Origin: Catenuloplanes niger
Lineage (GTDB): Bacteria; Actinomycetota; Actinomycetes; Mycobacteriales; Micromonosporaceae
DNA length: 64,000 nucleotides
Reading direction: 5' to 3'
NCBI RefSeq assembly: GCF_031458255.1
Contig: NZ_JAVDYC010000001.1
Coordinates: 6,023,001-6,087,000 of the forward strand
Under the pieces are notes generated by a model, which searched no databases, was not told the origin of the DNA, and saw nothing but the letters and a program-made list of their open reading frames with translations. The first letter of the stretch is position 1. Each line of letters starts with the position of its first letter. A program made the position numbers and the translations under genes. Shown piece after piece: positions 49,457-57,861 of the stretch.

Positions 49457-52407
49457 AGGCCGCTCCGGGTCACTCGCGCGCTACGGGCATCCTTGCGCAC
49501 CTCGAAGCGGACCGGGATCCGCTCGGCGAGCGCGCCGACATGGGTGACCACGCCGACCATCCGGTCGCCGCGGGCGGCCAGGTTCTCCAGCGTGGCGGCG
49601 ACGGAGTCGAGCGTGACCGCGTCCAGCGTGCCGAAGCCCTCGTCCAGCACGATCGACTCGAGGCTGGCCGCGGTGGTGGACATGCCGGCCAGCTGCTCGG
49701 AGAGCGCGAGCGCCAGGGCCAGCGACGCCTGGAACGTCTCGCCGCCGGAGAGCGTGCGCACGCCGCGCCGCAGGCCGGCGTCGTGGTGGTCGACGACCCA
49801 GAACTCGCCCTTGTCGTGCACCAGTTCGTACTGCCCGCCGGACAGTTCGCGCAGGATCCGGGAACCGCCGTCGACCAGCAGGTCCAGTGCCTCCTCCAGC
49901 AGCCAGCGCTCAAAGTTGTTAGCACGCAGGTGGCCGGCGAGCGTTTTCGCGACCCGGCCGTCGCGCTCGTGCACGGCCCGCTGCTCGCGCAGTTCGGCGG
50001 CCTGCTCGCGGCGCTCCTCGATGCGGCGCAGCGCGCCCTCGGCCCGCTCGGTCGCCACGGCCGCGGCCCGCAGGTATTCGGCCTCGCCACGCTTCGCCGG
50101 CGCGGTCAGGCCGACGGCCTGGAAAAGACCCTCGATCCGCACGTGTACGTCGTCCGCCTCGCCGCGGGCCGCCAGCAACTCGGCCTCGGCCGCGGTCCGG
50201 GCGTCCGCGCGCCGCGCGACCTGCTCCGCGGCCCAGCCGGCCAGGCCGGTCCAGGCCGCGGCCACGTCCTCCCGGTCCGGCGCGGGCGGCCCGAACGGCG
50301 CGACCGTGTCCCGTGCGGCGTCGAAGCCCTGCCAGGCCGCCCGGAGACGCTGCTCCGCGCGGTCGGCCTCGGTCTGGGCGCGGCGCTGCGCCTCCCGGGC
50401 CCGGCGGACGGCCGTGCCCGCGGCGTCCAGCCGCTTCCGGAGTGCCGCGATCCCGTCCAGTTCCCGCCGGAGCGCGTCCGGGCCGGGCGAGCCGGCGATC
50501 TTGGCGGTGGCCGCGGTGAGGCGGTGCTGGAGGTCGTCGTGGCGGGCCCGCGCGCGGTCGAGCGTCCGTTCCAGCTCCCGGGCGGCCTGCTCGCGCTCGG
50601 TGACCAGCTTCGCGGCTTGGTCGGCGGCCGCCCGCGCGCGCTTGCCCTCGGCCTCGGCCGCCGCGACCGCGGACCGCCCGGCGGCCCGCTGCGCGGCGGG
50701 ATCCGCCGGCCCGGCGCCGGCCCGGCCGGGTGCGGACCCGCCCAGGACGGCTTCACCGCGCGGCCGAGGCGCCCCCGCCCGGCCGTCCGGCCGCCCGGAG
50801 CCTTGCCCACCGCCACCGGAAATACCGGTGCCACCAGCATCGCCGGTGCCGCCGGGAATGCCTGTACCGCCAGGAATGCCGGTGCCGCCGGGAGCGCCGG
50901 TGCCGCCGGGAATGCCGGTGCCGCCGGGAGCGCCGGTGCCGCCGGGAATGCCGGTGCCGCCGGGAGCGCCGGTGCCGCCGGGAATGCCGGTGCCGCCGGG
51001 AGCGCCGGTGCCGCCGGGAATGCCGGTGCCGCCGGTGCCCGTCTCGGCGGGACCGTTCACGCCCGGCCCACCGGGACCGTTCGGTCCGTGCCGGTGGCCG
51101 AGGGCGCGGCCCGCGCCGTCGGCCGGCACGGCGTACCCCGTGGGGGTCTCGATCGGCAGTGCCGTGACGGGGTGGGCGCAGACCGGGCAGGGGTCGCCGA
51201 CCGTGAGGTGCAGGCGGAGCGCGGTGGCACGGTCGGCGTTCTGTGCGTCCTGGTAGGCCTGGCGGGCCGCGTCCAGCGCGGCGGTGGCGCGGTCGTGATC
51301 GGTGCGCGCGGCCGTGACCGCGGCCGCGGCCGCGCCGTGCTCGCGCTCGGCCGAGGCCAGCGTGCCGGTCAGCTCCGCCGCCTGCCGGGTCAGCGTGTCC
51401 GTCTCCGCGTGCGCCTCCAGCAGCAGCCGGAGCGCGGCCGGGTCGCCGCTGCCGGCCATCTCGCCGCGGACCTTCTCCTCCTGCTCCTCGGCCGTGTGCA
51501 CGGCGCGGACGGCCTCGGCCGCGGCGGCGCGGGCGTCGGCTGCCGCGCCGGCCACGGCGGCGACGTCGGCGGGCGCGCGCACGCCGCGCAGCTTGGCGAT
51601 CTCCGTGTCCAGCGTGGCGACCGCGGTGGTGGCCGCGCCGGTGCGGTCCGCGGCGGCGCGCAGGCCGGGCAGCGCGGCCTCGACCCCCTCGGCCAGCTCG
51701 ATCACCCGGTCCAGGTGGTCGGCGGCGGCCGCGAGGTGGGCGTCGTCCGTGTCGTCCAGTCCGGACAGCAGCTGGTCGACCGCGGACAGCTTGGCGTCGG
51801 CCGCGCCGGCCCGGGCCGTGGCGCGACGCTGGACCTCCTCGTAGACGCCGAGGTCGAGCAGGTTGACCAGGATCTGCTGCCGGGTCGCGGGCTTCGCGTG
51901 CAGGAAGTCGGCGAACTGCCCCTGCGGCAGCACCACGCACGTGGTGAACTGCTCGTAGGGCAGGCCGACCGCCTCCTGCACCGCCTTGTCCATCTCCGCG
52001 GGCGTGCCGGCCAGCACCTCGCCGAGGTCCTCCGGGGACAGCCCGGTGTCCAGCTTGGTCACGTCGAAGCCGCGCGGCATCAGCTGCAGCCCGGCACCGC
52101 TGGTGTTGACCCGGCCCTTGCCGTCCCGGCGGACCACGCGGGTGGCCACGTACCGCTCGTTGGCGGACTCGAAGACCAGCCGGACGCGTGCCTCGACCGC
52201 GGACGGGGAGAGCGCGTTGACGATGCCGCGGGCGGTGCCCCAGCGCGGCACCTGGCCGTACAGCGCGAACGTGATCGCGTCCAGCACCGTGGACTTGCCG
52301 GAGCCGGTCGGGCCGACCAGTGCGAAGAAGTCCGCGTCGGTGAAGTCGACCGTGGTCTGCTCGCGGAACACGGTGAACCCGGACATGTCCAGCCGCAGCG
52401 GCCTCAC
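49453..52407 (-). CDS. sbcC: SbcC/Rad50-type SMC ATPase with collagen-like insertion near the zinc hook
   Basis: A 984-residue ATPase partner of SbcD that tethers and opens DNA ends. Walker A (VGPTGSGKST, ~33), the Q-loop-type VVLPQGQFADFLHAKP, two long coiled coils separated by a CxxC zinc hook (DPCPVCAHPV, ~407), the ABC signature RTLSGGETFQASLALAL (~882) and Walker B ESIVLDEGFGTLD (~917) are all present. Unusually, residues ~455-525 next to the hook form a collagen-like Gly-X-Y run (GIP-GGT-GAP-GGT repeats). GTG 52407 overlaps the SbcD stop and its own stop overlaps the NurA start, so the three proteins are made in coupled stoichiometry. Confidence 0.95.
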   Translation of the reverse strand: MRPLRLDMSGFTVFREQTTVDFTDADFFALVGPTGSGKSTVLDAITFALYGQVPRWGTARGIVNALSPSAVEARVRLVFESANERYVATRVVRRDGKGRVNTSGAGLQLMPRGFDVTKLDTGLSPEDLGEVLAGTPAEMDKAVQEAVGLPYEQFTTCVVLPQGQFADFLHAKPATRQQILVNLLDLGVYEEVQRRATARAGAADAKLSAVDQLLSGLDDTDDAHLAAAADHLDRVIELAEGVEAALPGLRAAADRTGAATTAVATLDTEIAKLRGVRAPADVAAVAGAAADARAAAAEAVRAVHTAEEQEEKVRGEMAGSGDPAALRLLLEAHAETDTLTRQAAELTGTLASAEREHGAAAAAVTAARTDHDRATAALDAARQAYQDAQNADRATALRLHLTVGDPCPVCAHPVTALPIETPTGYAVPADGAGRALGHRHGPNGPGGPGVNGPAETGTGGTGIPGGTGAPGGTGIPGGTGAPGGTGIPGGTGAPGGTGIPGGTGAPGGTGIPGGTGIPGGTGDAGGTGISGGGGQGSGRPDGRAGAPRPRGEAVLGGSAPGRAGAGPADPAAQRAAGRSAVAAAEAEGKRARAAADQAAKLVTEREQAARELERTLDRARARHDDLQHRLTAATAKIAGSPGPDALRRELDGIAALRKRLDAAGTAVRRAREAQRRAQTEADRAEQRLRAAWQGFDAARDTVAPFGPPAPDREDVAAAWTGLAGWAAEQVARRADARTAAEAELLAARGEADDVHVRIEGLFQAVGLTAPAKRGEAEYLRAAAVATERAEGALRRIEERREQAAELREQRAVHERDGRVAKTLAGHLRANNFERWLLEEALDLLVDGGSRILRELSGGQYELVHDKGEFWVVDHHDAGLRRGVRTLSGGETFQASLALALALSEQLAGMSTTAASLESIVLDEGFGTLDAVTLDSVAATLENLAARGDRMVGVVTHVGALAERIPVRFEVRKDARSARVTRSGL
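50833..51045 (-). repeat. 18/36-bp in-frame array encoding collagen-like triplets in sbcC
   Basis: Plus-strand units GGAATGCCGGTGCCGCCG and GGAGCGCCGGTGCCGCCG alternate nearly perfectly about ten times, encoding GGTGIP and GGTGAP hexapeptides, which are Gly-X-Y triplets. Confidence 0.92.
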
Positions 52408-53570
52408 GACGCGCCTCCCGGAATCTCCTCGTAGATCTCGTCGAACAGGTCCTGCACGCCCTCGTCGTCGTGCCCGCGCACCTTCAGGTAGTCGGCGAAC
52501 AGCGTGCTCGGCGAGCGCCCGGCCCGCTGCGCCGCGGTCGGGCTGGTGCGGGTGGGCAGCATGTCCGGGTCGATGCGCACGTCCAGCGCGTTCGGCAGCA
52601 GGTCCTGGACCTCCTCGCGGAGACCGGCCCGGGGCATCTCCCGCACGTAGACGCGCAGCCAGCCGGCCGCGTCCGTGTTGCGCTCGGCGAACCGCTCGAG
52701 GTCGGGCAGCGTGCCGCGGACCGTGCGCAACGGCGTCGCGGAGGAGATCGGCACGGACCGGGGGCGGGCCGGGCGGGTCGCGGTGACCTCGACGATCGTG
52801 ACGGACGGCGTGTTCTCCTCCTCGCCGAAGTCGACCGCGAGCGGGCTGCCGGAGTAGCGGATCGGGCACGGGCCGAGGATCTGCTGGGTGCGGTGCAGGT
52901 GCCCGAGCGCCACGTAGTGCGCGGTGGACGGGAAGACACTGGCCGGCACCGCGTAGCCGAGCACGGTGTGCGCGTCCCGCTCGCCGCCGCCCAGCTTCGC
53001 GCCGACCACGGTGAGGTGGCCGGTCAGGATGTTGACCGCGCTGCGGTCGGCGAAGTCCTCGGTGAGTTTCCCGATCAGCCGGCCGATGTGGTCCGCGTAC
53101 GTCTGCTGTGCCTCGGACGCGGTCAGCTCGTACATCTCCACGGCGCGCACCGCGAACCGCTGGGAGAGGAACGGCAGCGCGACCAGCCGCCACGCCTCAC
53201 CGCCGGCCGTGGTGCCGGTGAGCACGTGCTCGGCCGCGGTCTCCCGGACCGTGCCGCGCAGCTGGATGCCGGCCGCGTCCGCCCACGGGCGCAGTGCGTC
53301 GAGCGCCGGGCCGTTGTCGTGGTTGCCGCCGATCGCCACCACCTCGGCGCCGGTCGCCCGCAGCGCGGTCAGCGCGCGGGTCACGATCCGGGTCGAGTCG
53401 GGCGTGGGCGCGGCCGTGTCGTAGAGATCGCCGGCCACGATCACCAGGTCGGGCTGCTCCCGCTGGGCGATCTCGACCAGGTCGCGGAGCACGTTGATGT
53501 GCTCCTCCACCCGGGTGTGTCCCTTGAGGACCTTCCCGACGTGCCAGTCCGAGGTGTGCAGGATCTTCAT
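52404..53570 (-). CDS. sbcD: SbcD/Mre11-type DNA nuclease
   Basis: A 388-residue calcineurin-like metallo-phosphoesterase nuclease, partner of SbcC. All five phosphoesterase motifs are visible: ILHTSDWHVGK, VIVAGDLYDT, IGGNHDNGPA, NILTGHLTV and ALGHLHRTQ. The capping domain and a C-terminal SbcC-binding tail (LFADYLKVRGHDDEGVQDLF) follow. ATG 53570 has GGAAG five nt upstream and lies 10 bp after the HerA stop. Its stop overlaps the SbcC start (GTGA). Confidence 0.96.
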   Translation of the reverse strand: MKILHTSDWHVGKVLKGHTRVEEHINVLRDLVEIAQREQPDLVIVAGDLYDTAAPTPDSTRIVTRALTALRATGAEVVAIGGNHDNGPALDALRPWADAAGIQLRGTVRETAAEHVLTGTTAGGEAWRLVALPFLSQRFAVRAVEMYELTASEAQQTYADHIGRLIGKLTEDFADRSAVNILTGHLTVVGAKLGGGERDAHTVLGYAVPASVFPSTAHYVALGHLHRTQQILGPCPIRYSGSPLAVDFGEEENTPSVTIVEVTATRPARPRSVPISSATPLRTVRGTLPDLERFAERNTDAAGWLRVYVREMPRAGLREEVQDLLPNALDVRIDPDMLPTRTSPTAAQRAGRSPSTLFADYLKVRGHDDEGVQDLFDEIYEEIPGGAS

Positions 53571-53580
53571 GTCGGCTTCC

Positions 53581-55344
53581 TCAGAAGGGGATGTCGTCGT
53601 CGGAGATGCGGGAGCCGGCACCGGACCGGCCGCCGACGACCGCGAACGGGTCGGCGGACGAGACGATCGAGCGCAGCGTGCCGGTGGGCGCGGCACCGGC
53701 CTCGGAGACGCGGGTGGCCCAGGCCGGGAACGGGAACTCCACGCAGAGCGGGACCGGGATGTCCGGCTGGTTGACGAACATGGTGCCGGGCTTGGCCAGC
53801 AGCACCCGTTGCCGTTGCGCGGGCGGGAGGAAACCGTACTCCGGGCGGCCGGCCTCGGCCGGGTCGAGCCGGCCGACCACGCGGATCGCGGAGTTCGTCA
53901 CGATGCGGCGCTCGACCTCGCTGGCGGTCTGCTGCGCGCCGATCAGGATGACGCCGAGCGACCGGCCGCGTTCCGCGATGTCGAGCAGCACCTCCTTGAT
54001 CGGTGAAGTGCCGTCCCGGGGCGCGTACTTGTTCAGCTCGTCCAGCACCACGAAGAGCAGCGGCTTGGCGGTGCCGGCCTTCTCCTTGCGCTCGAACTCG
54101 CTCTTCAGCGTCACGCCGACCACGAACCGCTGCGCGCGGTCCGGCAGGTTGTGCAGGTCCACCACGGTGACCTGGGCGCTCTCCGACGTGTTGATCGAGT
54201 GCGGCCGGCGCTGGGCCAGGTCGCCGCGGATCAGCCGGGACAGGTCCTTCTTGCTGGAGATCAGGCGGCGGGCGAACGCGTTCGTCGTGCCGATGCCGAC
54301 CGCGGAGCCGGCCCAGTCGCGCCGGGTGTCCTCGTCGCTGAGCTGCTCGACCAGGAAGTCGACCAGGTCGCCGTAGGAACCGATCCGCTTGCCCTGGACG
54401 GAGATCCCGCCCTCGGCCGGCACCGCGACGCGCTGCAGGTGCGCGGTGACCGCGTGGACGACCATCGTGTACTGCTGGCGCTCGTCGTCCGCGTCGGCGA
54501 ACACGTACGGCAGGAGGCCGGTCTCGCAGAACTCGGCGAGCGTCCAGTAGAACGCGTCCACCCCGGTCAGCCGGCTGCTCACGTCCGGCGTGCCGGAGGG
54601 GTCGCCGATCCGCGGCGGCGCGTAGACCCGGACGTCCGCGAACGCGTCCGCGGGCAGGCCGAGCTTGCCGTACGCCTCGGTGGTCCGCTCGTCCAGCCGG
54701 GTGTTCGGGTGGTCGAGGAAGAGCAGATCCTCGCCCTTGACGTTGAAGATGAGCGCCTTGGAGTTGACGCTCTCCGCGCCGAGCACGCCGGAGCGGAACA
54801 CGGAGTAGAGCAGGAACGTGGCGAAGCTGGTCTTGGTGGCCACGCCGGAGATGCCGGAGATCGAGACGTGTGCGCCGCGCGTGCCGTCCAGGAAGTCCGC
54901 GTTCAGGTAGACCGGGACGCCGTCGCGGCCGGACCCCATCGGGATCGGCCGCTCCATCCGGTCGAAGTGCAGCGCCTGCGCGCGGGCGACGCCCTCGGCG
55001 CGGAACACCGGCGCGCCCGGGGCCGGCGGCACGTAGAGCTCCGGGTCGACGCGGGTGGTGGTGATCTCCGCCGCCTCCTGGACGAGCGCGGGGAGCGTGC
55101 CCTCCGCGATCGCGAAGACGTCGGAGTCGAACTGCGCGCCCTCGTGCCGCGCGCGGACCTGGGTGACCACGCCCGCGATCGTCACCGGCTCGCGGTCCGG
55201 CAGCTCGCGCCGGGTCACCACCACGTCGTCGAGCTGCAGGTAGGCCCCCGGGGTGACGGCGGTCCAGAACTGCAGCGGCGTGGCGTCGGCGGTGCCCAGC
55301 ACGCGGCCGACGGCGGGGCCCGGGTCCGAGGGGTCTACTGGCAC
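53581..55344 (-). CDS. herA: HerA-like hexameric DNA translocase ATPase
   Basis: A ~587-residue HerA/FtsK-superfamily ATPase (DUF87 type). An N-terminal HAS-barrel (PAVGRVLGTADATPLQFWTA, IAGVVTQVRARHEGAQFDSD) is followed by the Walker A variant ISGISGVATKTSFATFLLYS (~160), a long insertion, Walker B PLLFVVLDELNKYAPRDG (~430) and the conserved ERGRSLGVILIGAQQTASEV sensor region. The protein ends in an acidic DDDIPF tail, possibly a partner-binding or SSB-like peptide. GTG 55344 is chosen because the upstream codons encode non-conserved residues and lie in the DnaA-box leader; a start up to 55422 is possible. In archaea HerA drives NurA and cooperates with Mre11-Rad50. Confidence 0.88.
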   Translation of the reverse strand: MPVDPSDPGPAVGRVLGTADATPLQFWTAVTPGAYLQLDDVVVTRRELPDREPVTIAGVVTQVRARHEGAQFDSDVFAIAEGTLPALVQEAAEITTTRVDPELYVPPAPGAPVFRAEGVARAQALHFDRMERPIPMGSGRDGVPVYLNADFLDGTRGAHVSISGISGVATKTSFATFLLYSVFRSGVLGAESVNSKALIFNVKGEDLLFLDHPNTRLDERTTEAYGKLGLPADAFADVRVYAPPRIGDPSGTPDVSSRLTGVDAFYWTLAEFCETGLLPYVFADADDERQQYTMVVHAVTAHLQRVAVPAEGGISVQGKRIGSYGDLVDFLVEQLSDEDTRRDWAGSAVGIGTTNAFARRLISSKKDLSRLIRGDLAQRRPHSINTSESAQVTVVDLHNLPDRAQRFVVGVTLKSEFERKEKAGTAKPLLFVVLDELNKYAPRDGTSPIKEVLLDIAERGRSLGVILIGAQQTASEVERRIVTNSAIRVVGRLDPAEAGRPEYGFLPPAQRQRVLLAKPGTMFVNQPDIPVPLCVEFPFPAWATRVSEAGAAPTGTLRSIVSSADPFAVVGGRSGAGSRISDDDIPF

Positions 55345-55414
55345 CCGATCATCGTGCCCCACGGGTACGACAACAACGTAAGCCACGCCGTGGTTGGCAC
55401 CACCTGTCCCCACG

Positions 55415-55455
55415 TTATCCACAAGATCTTGTGGTTACCCACAGGGTTATCCACA
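55415..55455. promoter_or_regulatory. DnaA-box cluster with 16-bp palindrome in the herA leader
   Basis: Perfect TTATCCACA at 55415-55423 and 55447-55455 and TTACCCACA at 55435-55443 lie on one strand. A weaker inverted match (TAACCACAA) is at 55429-55437. The palindrome CCACAAGATCTTGTGG spans 55419-55434. All lie in the 123-bp gap between ribD-like stop and herA start. Confidence 0.8.
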
Positions 55456-55467
55456 ACCCGTGGGCAC

Positions 55468-56181
55468 TCAGTCCTCGGACGGGTGACCTCGGACATACCT
55501 GATCATCACGTGGTCGCCGCCGCGCAGCACGTGCGCCGGCCGCATCCGGGCGGCGGTCGAGACGGCCCCGGCCACGATCCGCGACGTGCCCGCGCCGGCC
55601 AGCAGCGGCGCCACGGTGAGACACAGCTCGTCGACCGCGTCCGCGGCGAGCAGCGTGCCGAACAGCTGCGGGCCGCCCTCGCAGAGGACGTGGTCCAGCC
55701 CTCTCGCCCGTACCGGCGCGAGAAGGTTCGCATCCGCGAAGCGGACCACGTCGGCGACCTCGGCCAGGTCCGGGCGGTGCGCGTCCGACGAGGTCAGGAT
55801 GATCGGGCGGACCGGCGCGTCGGCGAGCGCGGGCATTGCCGGGTCCAGGTCGAGCGAGTGCGAGACCGTGACCAGCGTGGGTACGTCCGGCAGCCCGTGC
55901 GCGCGGCGCCACTCGATCCGCGGCGGGCTGAGCCGGATCGGGCGGTAGTTCTCCCGGCGCAGCGTGCCGGCGCCGACCAGCACCGCGTCCGCGAGCATGC
56001 GCAGCACGCCGAAGACGCGTTTGTCGTCCGCGCCGGAGAGTGCGGTGGAGAGTCCGTCGATCTCCATCGCGCCGTCCGCGCTCGACACGAAACTGACCCG
56101 TAACGTCGGCCGGGGTGGCCGGGCGTAGTGCGCGATCAGCGTCTCGTCGTCCAGGTCAGGGCCGGTAACAAGCTCGTTCAC
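55468..56181 (-). CDS. RibD C-terminal-type pyrimidine reductase family protein
   Basis: A 237-residue protein of the dihydrofolate-reductase-like RibD C-terminal family, lacking the deaminase domain of bifunctional RibD. Motifs: PTLRVSFVSSADGAMEIDGL, ADAVLVGAGTLRRENYRPIR, LCEGGPQLFGTLLAADAVDE and LCLTVAPLLAGAGTSRI. It may reduce a ribosylaminopyrimidine in riboflavin or F420 precursor supply, or another substrate; no riboflavin genes are adjacent. GTG 56181 is preferred, with AGG nine nt upstream. It precedes herA on the same strand across 123 bp. Confidence 0.88.
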   Translation of the reverse strand: MNELVTGPDLDDETLIAHYARPPRPTLRVSFVSSADGAMEIDGLSTALSGADDKRVFGVLRMLADAVLVGAGTLRRENYRPIRLSPPRIEWRRAHGLPDVPTLVTVSHSLDLDPAMPALADAPVRPIILTSSDAHRPDLAEVADVVRFADANLLAPVRARGLDHVLCEGGPQLFGTLLAADAVDELCLTVAPLLAGAGTSRIVAGAVSTAARMRPAHVLRGGDHVMIRYVRGHPSED

Positions 56182-56242
56182 GAGCGAAAGCCTAGTGCTG
56201 ACACGGTTTTCCGTGAGTGACGCATCGCGGGCGGTAACGAAA

Positions 56243-56256
56243 TGGGAACGCTCCCA
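56243..56256. promoter_or_regulatory. CebR-type operator 1
   Basis: TGGGAACGCTCCCA, one mismatch from the CebR consensus TGGGAGCGCTCCCA; lies 9 bp upstream of the -35 element of the cebE promoter. Confidence 0.9.
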
Positions 56257-56264
56257 CCGGCCCC

Positions 56265-56293
56265 TTGACACTCAGTTAACGTGTCGGCAATCT
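56265..56293 (+). promoter_or_regulatory. cebE promoter
   Basis: TTGACA (56265-56270), 17-bp spacer, CAATCT (56288-56293): a consensus-like housekeeping promoter bracketed by two CebR-type operators. Confidence 0.85.
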
Positions 56294-56295
56294 CA

Positions 56296-56309
56296 TGGGA
56301 GCGCTCCCG
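56296..56309. promoter_or_regulatory. CebR-type operator 2
   Basis: TGGGAGCGCTCCCG, one mismatch from consensus, immediately downstream of the -10 element at the likely transcription start. Confidence 0.9.
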
Positions 56310-56444
56310 AGCATGCAGTGGGCGGCACCACACCACGCGGGACAACGGGCGCACTTCGTCGATCTCTGGCACCGATCGACTTCGACGTTCAGGGCACATA
56401 GAACGACCCACCACTTCCACCATCACGACCTGAGAGGGGTCAGG

Positions 56445-57755
56445 ATGAGCGTTCCGAGGCGCCGCCTGCGCGGCATCGCGGCGGCGGCTCTCGCCGCCGG
56501 CATGGTTTTCTCGGCCGCGGCGTGCAGCGCGAGCGACGGCGACAGCGGCGGTGAGGGCGGCGGAGGCACCGTCGTCCTGCAGTACTTCGGCAGCCCCGGC
56601 TTCGACGCGGCGATCGCGGCGTTCCAGACCGCGAACCCGGACATCAAGGTCGACGCCCAGAACATGGGCGAGCTGAAGGACTTCACGCCGAAGCTGAACC
56701 AGTGGCTGGCCACCGGTCAGGGCGCGGGCGACGTGGTCATGCTCGAGGAGGGCACGCTCCTGGGCTACCTGGAGACGCCGGACAAGTGGACCAACCTGCT
56801 CGACCTGGGCGCGGCCTCGCTGGAGGCCGACTTCCTGCCCTACAAGTGGGCGAACGGCTTCACGGCGGACAAGTCCAAGCTGGTCGGTCTCGGCACCGAC
56901 ATCGGTGGCCTGGCCATGTGCTACCGGACCGACCTGTTCGAGAAGGCCGGCCTGCCGACCCAGCGTGACGAGGTCTCCAAGCTCTGGCCGACGTGGGAGC
57001 AGTACGCCGCGACCGGCAAGAAGTTCAAGGAGTCGCCCGCGGTCAAGGATGTCGCGTTCATCGACACCGCCACCGCGGTGATGCAGCCGTACATCATGCA
57101 GAACTCGCAGACCTGGTTCTACGACACGAACAACAACTACATCGTCGAGTCGAACCCGATCGTCCGGGAGGCCTGGGACTTCGGCCTGCAGATGGCGGCG
57201 GACGGCCTGACCGGCAAGCTGCAGCGCTGGCAGCCGGACTGGAACGCCGCGTTCGCCAACGCCGCGTTCGCGACCGTGCCGTGCCCGGCGTGGATGACCG
57301 GCTCGATCGCGGAGCGGGCCGGCGACGCCGGCAAGGGCAAGTGGGACATCGCCACGATCCCCGGCGGCAGCGGCAACTGGGGTGGCTCGTACCTGGCGAT
57401 CCCGGAGCAGAGCAAGAACAAGGAGGCGGCCTACAAGCTGCTGACCTACCTGACCGGCAAGGACGGCGAGCTCTCCTCGTACAAGGAGAAGGGCAACATG
57501 CCGTCGAACGTGAAGGCGCTCGACGACCCGGCGTTCGCCTCGTCGACGAACGAGTACTTCAGCAACGCGCCGACCGGCCAGATCTTCGGCGCCAGCGCCA
57601 AGAGCCTGAAGCCGATCTACCTCGGCCCGAAGCACCAGGGCATCTGGGAGAACCACTTCGAGACCGAGATGCGCAACGCGGAGCAGGGCAAGAAGACGTC
57701 CGACGAGGCCTGGAAGACGGCCGTGGCGGACGGCAAGAAGCTGGCCGAGGGCTGA
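56445..57755 (+). CDS. cebE: Cellobiose/cello-oligosaccharide ABC transporter binding lipoprotein
   Basis: A 436-residue family-1 solute-binding lipoprotein. The signal ends in SAAAC (Cys ~27). The mature protein has the sugar-binding fold (GTVVLQYFGSPGFDAAIAAF, LNQWLATGQGAGDVVMLEEG, GGSGNWGGSYLAIPEQSKNK). Context (permeases, GH1 beta-glucosidase, LacI regulator and CebR boxes) identifies it as CebE-like, delivering cellobiose or cellotriose. ATG 56445 has GAGGGG upstream. A long intercistronic stem-loop follows, which probably raises its mRNA level over the permeases. Confidence 0.92.
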   Translation: MSVPRRRLRGIAAAALAAGMVFSAAACSASDGDSGGEGGGGTVVLQYFGSPGFDAAIAAFQTANPDIKVDAQNMGELKDFTPKLNQWLATGQGAGDVVMLEEGTLLGYLETPDKWTNLLDLGAASLEADFLPYKWANGFTADKSKLVGLGTDIGGLAMCYRTDLFEKAGLPTQRDEVSKLWPTWEQYAATGKKFKESPAVKDVAFIDTATAVMQPYIMQNSQTWFYDTNNNYIVESNPIVREAWDFGLQMAADGLTGKLQRWQPDWNAAFANAAFATVPCPAWMTGSIAERAGDAGKGKWDIATIPGGSGNWGGSYLAIPEQSKNKEAAYKLLTYLTGKDGELSSYKEKGNMPSNVKALDDPAFASSTNEYFSNAPTGQIFGASAKSLKPIYLGPKHQGIWENHFETEMRNAEQGKKTSDEAWKTAVADGKKLAEG

Positions 57756-57772
57756 TCGACCGGTAACGCGTC

Positions 57773-57813
57773 ACGGTGGCGTCCACGCGGGTGACTTGCG
57801 TGGGCGCCACCGT
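57773..57813 (+). other. Intercistronic 16-bp stem-loop between cebE and cebF
   Basis: ACGGTGGCGTCCACGC (57773-57788) pairs with GCGTGGGCGCCACCGT (57798-57813) with one G-U pair and a 9-nt loop. Its position after the binding-protein gene suggests mRNA stabilisation or partial termination. Confidence 0.8.
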
Positions 57814-57861
57814 CACACGGTCTGGAGTCACCGGCCGCGGCCGGGGAAGGAACCCCACCAC

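Noticed and set aside
48524-51256. Long plus-strand frame across the nurA-sbcC region
   Set aside because: Antisense shadow of the NurA-like gene and sbcC; Gly-rich stretch is the reverse of the collagen-like array.
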